A DNA stretch of 7,644 nt from an uncultured Litorivicinus sp. (GTDB lineage: Bacteria; Pseudomonadota; Gammaproteobacteria; Pseudomonadales; Litorivicinaceae): the NCBI GenBank assembly GCA_938091715.1, contig CALKMT010000224.1, positions 1 through 7,644 on the forward strand. The letters are read 5' to 3'. The translations under genes and the position numbers were made by a program. Numbering within the stretch: position 1 is the stretch's first letter; each line of letters begins with the position of its first letter. The notes beneath the pieces are model-generated. The model searched no databases. It had not been told where the DNA came from and saw only the letters and a list, made by a program, of their open reading frames with translations. This document shows positions 1 to 5,464 of the stretch, piece after piece.

Positions 1-265
1 GCAGAACCAATCCGTCTTCGTCGTTGGGACTGTCGTCAATAATGAAAACATGCAGGGGATCGCGTTCGAGGATAAAAGAAACTGCGTGGTCGATTGTAAT
101 GTGCCGACCGTCCATGTGCATGATCACCAAATCAGGCGTCGTGGCTGCCATATAAGCTTCCAACGCTTCCAGCGACGGCGTACGAAAAACGTCGGTCACA
201 AGTTTCAGTGACTGCCCCCATCGGTTCGCCAGACGATCATCAAAACTGCATGAGACTACATTCAT
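1..265 (-). CDS. Atypical response-regulator-like protein, N-terminal part only
   Basis: Only the first 88 codons are visible; the gene continues past the left edge. The start ATG (265-263) is preceded by two purine-rich blocks on the minus strand, GAGG at 280-277 and AAGG at 275-272, which supports the start. The protein has the beta/alpha rhythm of a receiver domain: a short N-terminal strand leading to SFDDRLANRW (7-16), then PDLVIMHMDG (44-53), where a phospho-acceptor strand usually reads like DLVLLDLMMPG, then a beta-4-like strand HVFIIDD (72-78). In that alignment the acceptor aspartate falls on His50, so the domain would be a non-phosphorylatable pseudo-receiver. A DNA-binding output domain such as a LuxR-type HTH would be expected downstream but lies outside the window. 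The family call is inference from pattern only; the reading frame itself is well supported. Confidence 0.6.
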   Translation of the reverse strand, partial: MNVVSCSFDDRLANRWGQSLKLVTDVFRTPSLEALEAYMAATTPDLVIMHMDGRHITIDHAVSFILERDPLHVFIIDDSPNDEDGLVL

Positions 266-284
266 AATTAACCTTACCTCTGGT

Positions 285-307
285 GCCTCGATACGCTCGA
301 CTGAGGC
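285..307. repeat. Short inverted repeat upstream of the regulator gene
   Basis: GCCTC at 285-289 is repeated inverted as GAGGC at 303-307, leaving a 13-nt loop. It lies about 20-40 nt upstream of the minus-strand start codon, so in an mRNA it would fall in the 5' leader just before the GAGG/AAGG ribosome binding site. It could be an operator half-site pair or a small leader hairpin. A five-base stem can occur by chance. Confidence 0.2.
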
Positions 308-418
308 TAATGAGATTACGCCGGCACCATAGCTTAGGCGCAGTAGACGCCATCCCAGAGGGTAAGCATCCTGTTATTCAATTTGTTCTCCATGGATTGC
401 GTTTTCAAAGTTCTGGTC

Positions 419-452
419 TTAAAGCGTCCGCATTACATACTAAAACTATACG
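419..452. promoter_or_regulatory. Possible promoter patch, weak
   Basis: This is the most A/T-rich patch of the long intergenic region. On the plus strand TTAAAG (419-424) and TAAAAC (441-446) lie 16 nt apart, a weak sigma-70-like pair that could serve the HD-domain gene with a leader of about 150 nt. On the minus strand TATAGT (450-445) is a good -10-like hexamer facing the regulator gene, but I see no matching -35. Neither is strong enough to assign with confidence. Confidence 0.2.
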
Positions 453-603
453 CCACGATTTGGACTTTGGTAGGAAACGCCGCGACTATTTTTTCGTCGG
501 TTAACCCCTGGGTCCAATTCAAAATGAATAGCGTCAGACTAAGACTTTTGCACTGGCCTGTGGCATCGTTTCCGCCAATTGTTTTACTAGGAATATCACG
601 AAC

Positions 604-1200
604 ATGCGTCCGCTTACCTTTGATATCCGTAACCTACCCTTTGCTGGAACCGTGACGCGCTGGCACAGCGTCAATTGCCACCGTTATCCCTCGATTGCTG
701 AGCACAGCGCCTTGGTGGCCTTGTACGCCCGGGAAATCGCCGCTCGTGTGCACCCCGACATTAGCGCCGAGCAGCAGGTTCTGTTGTACGAACTGGCGCT
801 GACCCATGACTTGTCAGAGATCGTGACCGGTGACATGCCCTCGCCCATCAAACGCGCATTACGCCAGCACTTCTCCGGGCAACCCTCGCCAATCGATCAG
901 CTAGAACGCGCGATTTGTCCGGACGCGGCAGAACGTGAGGACCAGGCCAAGCAAGCAGACCAAGCGTTTCTGTATCATTTTTTGAAACTGGCCGACATCT
1001 TGGACGCCTTGGTGGTCATCCAGCAGGAAGGCAAAGGCAGCGCACGGATCTCCATTAGCCAAGAGCGTGGACAGGCATTTGATGCACTGGTAGAAAAGGC
1101 CAGCCAAGCATTCCCTCACTTAAACTGGCGCGGTGCCCAAGAAGTCAGGCAATTGGTGTGTGAACTAAAGCATGTCCAACTGGACGAGTTCAACGCGTAA
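604..1200 (+). CDS. YfbR-like HD-domain 5'-deoxynucleotidase
   Basis: A 198-residue HD-superfamily protein, essentially the length of E. coli YfbR (199). YfbR dephosphorylates deoxyribonucleoside 5'-monophosphates in the cytosol using a divalent metal. The HD signature is intact: His34 in the IAEHS block, His68-Asp69 in THDLSE, Glu72, Asp77 in GDMPSPIK and Asp131 in LADILDAL. An RW pair (19-20) precedes the first helix, as in YfbR, where these residues help read the deoxyribose. Spacing from the first His to HD and to the GD(L/M)PxPxK block is very close to the E. coli protein. The start at 604 has AGGA at 589-592, a rather long 11-nt spacing; no earlier in-frame ATG was preferred. The TAA at 1198-1200 touches the stop codon of the opposing gene. 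The family is confident, but the exact substrate is inferred and orthology to YfbR is likely rather than shown. Confidence 0.85.
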   Translation: MRPLTFDIRNLPFAGTVTRWHSVNCHRYPSIAEHSALVALYAREIAARVHPDISAEQQVLLYELALTHDLSEIVTGDMPSPIKRALRQHFSGQPSPIDQLERAICPDAAEREDQAKQADQAFLYHFLKLADILDALVVIQQEGKGSARISISQERGQAFDALVEKASQAFPHLNWRGAQEVRQLVCELKHVQLDEFNA

Positions 1201-1899
1201 TCAGGGCGCCTCGCTCGAGATTCCTAACGCGACTTTGAAATCACTCAAACCCTGACACTGGGCATGCAATTGATCCCCAGGTTTCAGGTCAGATACGCCC
1301 GCCGGTGTCCCGGTAAAGATCAAATCACCTGCCTGTAACGTTTGCAGCGTGGATAAAAACTGAATCAATTCGATCGCCCCATGAATCATTTGGTTTAAAT
1401 CACCGGACTGGCGTGTTTCGCCGTTGACCGTCAGCGAAATCGGCCCCTCGGTCAGCAGGCCGGTCTGCTCGATTAGGTGCAGCGGCCCGCAGGGTGCCGC
1501 ATGGTCAAATACTTTTCCGATCTCCCAGGGCCGGCCTTGATCACGATTGATCTTCTGTAAATCACGCCGCGTCAGATCCAACCCCAATGCATAGCCGGCA
1601 ATCGATTCCCGAGCCTGTTCGACATTCAGGCCATGCCCACCAGAGCGCAGGGCAACCACCAATTCCACCTCGTGCTGCAATTTTTCGGTCCCAGGGGGAA
1701 ATGGAATTTCTGTGGCTTGAGACACACTCTGCGCCGGTTTGAGAAAATAGAACGGTGCTTCTGGCGTGGCCTCAAAGCCCATCTCGCGGGCATGATCCTC
1801 ATAGTTGCGACCGATGCAATACACCTGACGAATGGGAAACAAGCGCTCGTCGTTGTGCACGGTTAGCGCCGGTCGTGCCTGGGGTTCGAATAAATACAT
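1201..1899 (-). CDS. Fumarylacetoacetate hydrolase family protein (YcgM/FAHD1-like acylpyruvate hydrolase)
   Basis: A 232-residue protein closely resembling E. coli YcgM (219 aa) and the FAHD1 group, which hydrolyse acylpyruvates or act on oxaloacetate in the cytosol. Visible landmarks are the N-terminal GRNYEDHAREMG block (30-41, with His36), FLKP (52-55), the metal ligands Glu77 and Glu79 in HEVEL plus Asp108 in GLDLTRRD, the lysine loop PWEIGK (Lys129) and the C-terminal GTPAGV turn. The chosen ATG (1899-1897) is 13 codons inside a longer open frame. It is preferred because it starts at the usual MYLFEP-type N-terminus, lies 2 nt after the stop of the upstream reductase and has GAGGGA 5 nt ahead. 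The extra upstream residues would overlap the reductase and look unrelated. It is the second gene of a two-gene operon and is probably translationally coupled. All catalytic residues are present; the precise substrate is unknown. Confidence 0.9.
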   Translation of the reverse strand: MYLFEPQARPALTVHNDERLFPIRQVYCIGRNYEDHAREMGFEATPEAPFYFLKPAQSVSQATEIPFPPGTEKLQHEVELVVALRSGGHGLNVEQARESIAGYALGLDLTRRDLQKINRDQGRPWEIGKVFDHAAPCGPLHLIEQTGLLTEGPISLTVNGETRQSGDLNQMIHGAIELIQFLSTLQTLQAGDLIFTGTPAGVSDLKPGDQLHAQCQGLSDFKVALGISSEAP

Positions 1900-1901
1900 G
1901 A

Positions 1902-1910
1902 TTATCCCTC
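1902..1910 (-). promoter_or_regulatory. Ribosome binding site embedded in the upstream stop codon
   Basis: On the minus strand GAGGGA (1910-1905) runs directly into the TAA stop (1904-1902) of the reductase gene, and the FAH-family ATG begins 2 nt later at 1899. The Shine-Dalgarno sequence therefore encodes the last two reductase residues (Glu-Gly). This stop/start arrangement is typical of translational coupling and decides the start of the downstream gene. Confidence 0.75.
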
Positions 1911-2870
1911 TGCTGGAGTAAAGGCATCGGCATGCCAATGATCAGGGTGCCCGCCCATCAGTGCCACCATTGATTCGACATCGTTCACCATATCAGGATT
2001 GCCGGCGCAAAAGACCGTCCAGCCCATCAAGCTTGGGATGGCCGTGGGCAACACATCGGTGACGCGCTGCTTGGCCCCTTGTTGCGAGAAAACCAAGTTC
2101 AAATCACTGTCGTCGATGCCCGCCAGCAGGGCCCGCAAAGGTTTCTCGTCATAAACATCCTGCTCGCTTCGATTGCCCCAAATCAATCGTACGGGACCGG
2201 CATGATTAATCTGCTGCAGGCGCGCCAGAACGCTTTTCATCGGCGCCAAACCGGTCCCTGTGGCAATCAGTGCGATGGGACGGTTCAAATCCTTGGCATA
2301 GGCCTCGCCCATGGGGCCGGTCAGCTCAACCGGGTCGCCTCGTTGGGCGTTTTGATAAAGACCGACCCCTGTTTTTCCGCCAGCAAACGCCCGAACATGA
2401 AACTCGACAACCGGTGAGCCTCCGGGGCTAGCAAAGGAATACGGACGCGCGGGGCCGTACGGCGTTTTTAGCAGCCCATACTGGCCCGGTTCAAAGTCCA
2501 ACACGCTCTCGAGCTTGACTCGTAACTTGACCATATCAGCGGTCGGACGCTCGGCCCGAGTAATGGTGCCAGCCAAGGTGACAGGATCGGTGTTTTGGCG
2601 TTGCGGTGAAGTCAATTGGAGATCACTGGTGGGGCGGCATTGGCAGGTTAATATTTCCCCGCGAGCGCGCTGCTCGGCGCTCAAGATTGAGTCGTTGCGT
2701 GACTCCACGGTGCCCGAGGAAAGAACGTATCGACAGGACCCACAGTTGCCTGCACCGCATCCGTAGGTCACGGGCTCTCCCGCCGCTAGTAGCGAACGCA
2801 GCACGGTATCCACCGAATCTCCGGTGATTGGGGGGCGATCATCAATAGCGATGTTGAAGTGTTTCAGCAT
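1902..2870 (-). CDS. 2Fe-2S ferredoxin / FAD / NAD(P)H oxidoreductase (oxygenase reductase type)
   Basis: A 322-residue electron-transfer flavoprotein with three modules. The N-terminal plant-type ferredoxin domain (about 1-90) has Cys38, Cys43, Cys46 and Cys76 in the pattern CX4CX2CX29C, complete for one [2Fe-2S] cluster. The FAD-binding barrel (about 97-190) carries RPYSFAS (142-148), which contacts the flavin, and a GPMG turn (185-188). The NAD(P)-binding domain (about 195-310) has GTGLAP (205-210), WGNRSEQD (231-238) and CAGNPDM (288-294). Such proteins pass electrons from NAD(P)H through FAD and the iron-sulfur cluster to an oxygenase, or to a partner such as the CDP-deoxyhexulose dehydrases. 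No oxygenase or dehydrase partner is in the window. The ATG at 2870-2868 has only a weak upstream purine run. The downstream FAH-family gene begins 2 nt after its stop, so the two are probably one operon. Confidence 0.9.
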   Translation of the reverse strand: MLKHFNIAIDDRPPITGDSVDTVLRSLLAAGEPVTYGCGAGNCGSCRYVLSSGTVESRNDSILSAEQRARGEILTCQCRPTSDLQLTSPQRQNTDPVTLAGTITRAERPTADMVKLRVKLESVLDFEPGQYGLLKTPYGPARPYSFASPGGSPVVEFHVRAFAGGKTGVGLYQNAQRGDPVELTGPMGEAYAKDLNRPIALIATGTGLAPMKSVLARLQQINHAGPVRLIWGNRSEQDVYDEKPLRALLAGIDDSDLNLVFSQQGAKQRVTDVLPTAIPSLMGWTVFCAGNPDMVNDVESMVALMGGHPDHWHADAFTPAEG

Positions 2871-2942
2871 GGGCTTTTAGGTTGTGTCTTGGATCCGAAA
2901 GGCAAGGATGCGTTTTGCTAGCGCATGCGTATACTCGCCCGA
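2871..2942. promoter_or_regulatory. Divergent promoter region between the reductase operon and the queD-like gene
   Basis: This short stretch must hold promoters for both directions. TATACT at 2930-2935 is a reasonable -10-like hexamer on the plus strand, but the bases 16-18 nt upstream do not resemble a -35, and it would place transcription very close to the plus-strand ATG at 2943. No convincing minus-strand promoter was seen. The stretch includes the alternative upstream start codon of the queD-like gene at 2925. Confidence 0.3.
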
Positions 2943-3380
2943 ATGAGTGTATTTGTAACCCGAAAAGTATTCGCCGACTATCCTTGTGCCCATCGGCAAT
3001 GGCGCCACCAAGGCCACTGTAAGTTCATTCATGGGTACAGTCGCAGCTTCATTTTAGAGTTCGGTTGTGAGCACCTATCTGAAGAAGGATTCGGCGTCGA
3101 CTTTGGTGGCTTTAAAGAGGTCAAAGACTGGCTGGCCGACCAATTCGACCACACCTGTTTAATCAATGCCGACGATCCCGAAATGGAGCGGCTGCAATCG
3201 CTGCACGAACTAGAAATTGTTAAGTTGCGGGTGTTACCCAACGTGAGCATGGAAAACACCGCCAAATTCGTATTCGATTTCGTATCTCCATGGATACGCG
3301 AGAAAACCGGCGGCCGAGCCTGGTTGATCTCGGTCGAGTGCAAAGAAAACGAAAAGAATTCGGGGGTTTATCGCCCCTGA
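2943..3380 (+). CDS. queD: QueD-like 6-carboxy/6-pyruvoyl-tetrahydropterin synthase family protein with an HGY variant
   Basis: Member of the PTPS/QueD fold, which converts dihydroneopterin triphosphate to a pterin product in the cytosol (the QueD step leads to queuosine and other deazapurines). I prefer the ATG at 2943, giving 145 residues beginning MSVFVTRKVF; an in-frame ATG at 2925 would add six residues. Neither start has a strong ribosome binding site; AAGG at 2904-2907 lies 17 nt before 2925. Numbered from 2925, the landmarks are His23 in CAHR (first zinc ligand), Cys32 (catalytic) and His36 (second zinc ligand), VDFGGFK (58-64), Asp75-His76 in FDHTCLIN (catalytic DH pair), MEN (109-111) and Glu141 eight residues before the terminal Tyr149. 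The usual HGH is HGY here, so the third zinc ligand is Tyr38. A longer insert follows the DH block than in E. coli QueD (121 aa). The fold is confident, but the exact reaction is uncertain. Confidence 0.75.
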   Translation: MSVFVTRKVFADYPCAHRQWRHQGHCKFIHGYSRSFILEFGCEHLSEEGFGVDFGGFKEVKDWLADQFDHTCLINADDPEMERLQSLHELEIVKLRVLPNVSMENTAKFVFDFVSPWIREKTGGRAWLISVECKENEKNSGVYRP

Positions 3381-4501
3381 AGGCGGGAGAGACAAAACAG
3401 CCCACCCAGTCCAACCAAGACCAGCACCATTATCGTGGCTGGCCAGCCAAACCCATCGTACACATAGCCCGGCAACCACGGGCCCAACACGCCACCGCCG
3501 TAGTAGTGGGTCACGTACAGTCCGTTCACAACGCCGCGCAAATCCCCCTCGGCTTGGTTTACCTCGGCCACCGCCAAGCTGTGGAATAAAAACATGCTCA
3601 AGCAGAACACCCACATCATCACAAACAGCCCCCAAACGCCCAAGGGTATGGCGCTGGCGCAACTCAAAATCATGATCAGCATGGAAAGTTTTAGAGTTCG
3701 ATTGGCGCCCCCGAGCCTGAGGGCAATGCGCCGGGCGTTTAAGCTGGTGGCGATCCCTCCCAAATAGCCGAGATACACCAACCCAATCACCGCGGGGCCA
3801 ATACTGGGGTCAATGCTGGCCAACCTGAGGGGCAGAAAATTCAAAAAACCCGCAAACACGAAAAACAGGCAGGACACCGCCAGGAATCGCCACAGGTTGC
3901 CATCGGTGGACCAGGCCCGCTTGACCCCGGCCCAACTTGGCACGACGGTATTCATGGGCTTGCTAGGCGCACGGCCCCAGGGCAACAGGGCGCCAATCAA
4001 CAGGCAAACCGCCAACCCCCAATACACCGCGTGGTAATCATAAACCTCACTGACCACCCCGCTGATTAATCGCCCCGTCAGACCGCCAACAATGGTCGCT
4101 GACACGTAGCGTGCCATGACCCCCTTGAGCGAATCCGGCGAGTGCCCGGCTGCCAAGTACGCCATTAATGCGGTAAAAATCGCCGGCATGATCAGCCCTT
4201 GTACGCCGCGTAACACCAAAAACGGCACGTAACTCTGAACAAACCCCAAGGCCAGACAACTCAACGCCAGTGACACCATCGCCCAGCGCAGGACCTCGAG
4301 GGCCGGCAGGCGGCGCAAAATCACGCCATAGGTCAGGGGGGCGATGGCCAGGGGAATTAGGGTCACGGACACCAGCAAACCCACCGCTGCGGCATCCACA
4401 CCCAACTGCATCGTCAGGATCGGTGCCAGGGGTTGGGGCACGTACATCACCGAAAAAACGATGACGGTCATCAACAAAAGGAGCGCGGTGGGTTGCTTCA
4501 T
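3368..4501 (-). CDS. MFS transporter (YnfM-like, probable 12-TM efflux/uptake permease)
   Basis: A 377-residue, strongly hydrophobic inner-membrane protein with the length and rhythm of a 12-helix major facilitator. A motif-A-like loop follows helix 2 (PLTYGVILRR, 55-64). LRGVQG (97-102) is the helix-4 signature of sugar-efflux/drug-efflux type members, and GGLTGRLISG (139-148) resembles helix 5 of YnfM-type proteins. The C-terminal half has GLYVTHYYGGG followed by a GxxLPGYVYDGFGW stretch, also seen in that group. I start at the ATG at 4501-4499 because the first membrane helix begins right after MKQP. The frame stays open for 55 more codons upstream, but those residues are hydrophilic and run antisense to the divergent transporter gene. 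The ribosome binding site is poor (only CAAG-like purines). The last 13 nt overlap the end of the queD-like gene. Substrate unknown. Confidence 0.87.
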   Translation of the reverse strand: MKQPTALLLLMTVIVFSVMYVPQPLAPILTMQLGVDAAAVGLLVSVTLIPLAIAPLTYGVILRRLPALEVLRWAMVSLALSCLALGFVQSYVPFLVLRGVQGLIMPAIFTALMAYLAAGHSPDSLKGVMARYVSATIVGGLTGRLISGVVSEVYDYHAVYWGLAVCLLIGALLPWGRAPSKPMNTVVPSWAGVKRAWSTDGNLWRFLAVSCLFFVFAGFLNFLPLRLASIDPSIGPAVIGLVYLGYLGGIATSLNARRIALRLGGANRTLKLSMLIMILSCASAIPLGVWGLFVMMWVFCLSMFLFHSLAVAEVNQAEGDLRGVVNGLYVTHYYGGGVLGPWLPGYVYDGFGWPATIMVLVLVGLGGLFCLSRLQGR

Positions 4502-4573
4502 CTTGATTGCTTGAATGGAAAGCGCCGTAGTGTACTCTCGCGGCACAAAACTGCATCCAAATAAGGAACCTAA
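4502..4573. promoter_or_regulatory. Divergent promoter region shared by the MFS and DMT transporter genes
   Basis: These 72 nt are the only non-coding DNA between two divergent transporter genes. On the plus strand TTGAAT (4511-4516) and TACTCT (4533-4538) are 16 nt apart, with a TG just before the latter, a weak sigma-70-like pair. On the minus strand TACACT (4536-4531) is a possible -10 without a well-spaced -35. AAGGAA at 4563-4568 is the ribosome binding site of the plus-strand gene. Shared regulation is plausible but not shown. Confidence 0.35.
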
Positions 4574-5464
4574 ATGGCTTGGGGCGCGTTGATCCTGGCA
4601 ATGCTGATCTGGAGTTCGTCGTTTGTCGGCGCCAAATTCGCGCTGCAAAGCTTTTCGCCAGAGCAAGCCGTGGGCTTGCGTTTGTGGTTGGGGGCCATCG
4701 TCTCGTTGCCGTGGTTGCTAATCTGGGGTCGCAAACACATGGCAAAAATGACCCGCACCCACTGGAAGTGGCTGCTGCTGATGTCGCTGTTCGAGCCCTG
4801 TTTGTATTTCCTGGCCGAGATGAACGGGCTGGTGTACACCTCGGCCAGTGCGGCCGGTTTGGTCACCTCAACCCTGCCGATTTGGATCGCGATCGGGGCC
4901 TGGTACTGGCTGGGCGAGCGAATCGCTCGGAATCTGTGGATCGGCTTGATCCTAGCATTGAGTGGAACCGGTCTGATGACGTTAGTCGGCACGCCCTCTG
5001 AGGCGGCGCCGAATCCCCTACTAGGCAATGCGCTGATGGTGGTGGCCACCCTGATGGCGACCGGCTATGTGCTGATCGCCAAGCGTCTAACCGACGACTT
5101 GAATTCATGGTTGGTGACGATCCTGCAGCTTTGGGTTGGGGCTATTTTCTTTGTGCCTTGGTTAATTTTTACGCCACCCGATATCGAAGGCGCCAGCCAA
5201 GTCTCGATTCAAGCCACAATCTGGCTGGGCGTGGTGGTCAGCATCGGCGCCTATGGATTCTATAACCTGGGCATCAGCCAAGTGCCAGCCCAGGTGGCCG
5301 GCTTGTCAGTCAACCTGTTGCCGTTACTTACGCTGGTCATGGCATGGGCGTTTTTGGGCGAGCGCCTAAGTTTAGGCGAGAGTGCCGGCGCAGGGATGAT
5401 CTTGGTCGGCATCCTGATTGCGGTTTGGCCTAGTCCCCGAGCAAATAGCCCGAACGCCACGTAA
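4574..5464 (+). CDS. EamA/DMT-superfamily transporter, 10-TM
   Basis: A 296-residue inner-membrane protein of the usual length for the drug/metabolite transporter superfamily, with two EamA repeats. Repeat 1 (about 1-137) opens with IWSSSFVGAKFAL (12-24), a typical first-helix pattern, and contains EMNGLVYTSASAAGLVTSTLPIW and LGER (113-116). Repeat 2 (about 150-288) mirrors it with LGISQVPAQVAGLSVNLLPLL and a second LGER (261-264) before the last helix. Members of this group export amino acids or other small metabolites, but the substrate cannot be read from the sequence. The ATG at 4574 has AAGGAA 5 nt upstream, the clearest ribosome binding site in this part of the window. The last 35 nt overlap the end of the opposing deacylase gene, and the C-terminal tail (SPRANSPNAT) is encoded inside that overlap. 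Confidence 0.9.
   Translation: MAWGALILAMLIWSSSFVGAKFALQSFSPEQAVGLRLWLGAIVSLPWLLIWGRKHMAKMTRTHWKWLLLMSLFEPCLYFLAEMNGLVYTSASAAGLVTSTLPIWIAIGAWYWLGERIARNLWIGLILALSGTGLMTLVGTPSEAAPNPLLGNALMVVATLMATGYVLIAKRLTDDLNSWLVTILQLWVGAIFFVPWLIFTPPDIEGASQVSIQATIWLGVVVSIGAYGFYNLGISQVPAQVAGLSVNLLPLLTLVMAWAFLGERLSLGESAGAGMILVGILIAVWPSPRANSPNAT

Larger units (their letters stand above)
266..603. other. Intergenic region between two divergent genes, A/T-richer
   Basis: This 338-base stretch separates the minus-strand regulator from the plus-strand HD-domain gene and must hold both promoters. It is visibly richer in A/T than the flanking genes, especially from 370 to 600. Short open frames cross it, but they have no recognisable domain, no convincing ribosome binding site and cysteine- or arginine-rich random-looking translations, so I call no gene. 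I see no tRNA, repeat array or strong rho-independent terminator. A short inverted repeat at 285-307 and a weak promoter-like patch around 419-452 are listed separately. Confidence 0.6.

Noticed and set aside
484..500. Hairpin CGAC...GTCG around a T-run, as a possible terminator
   Set aside because: The stem is only four base pairs and the T-run lies in the loop rather than after the stem.
560..575. A sigma-54-like promoter (TGGCA, then GC ten nt further on) upstream of the HD nucleotidase
   Set aside because: Only the TGGCA half and the downstream GC match. The TTGC element reads CCGC, and no enhancer-binding regulator is evident.
383..655. A 90-codon plus-strand open frame in the long intergenic region
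   Set aside because: It overlaps the start of the HD nucleotidase in another frame, has no recognisable domain and no good ribosome binding site.
604..1200. The HD-domain protein as an anti-phage dNTP-depleting enzyme
   Set aside because: It has the size and residue pattern of the housekeeping YfbR nucleotidase, and no defence genes or mobile elements surround it.
1900..1938. An upstream start for the FAH-family gene adding 13 residues
   Set aside because: The extension overlaps the reductase coding region, while the ATG at 1899 has GAGGGA directly upstream and matches the family's usual N-terminus.
4502..4666. A 55-codon N-terminal extension of the MFS transporter
   Set aside because: The extension is hydrophilic, has no ribosome binding site and lies antisense to the start of the DMT gene. 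The normal first helix begins just after the ATG at 4501.
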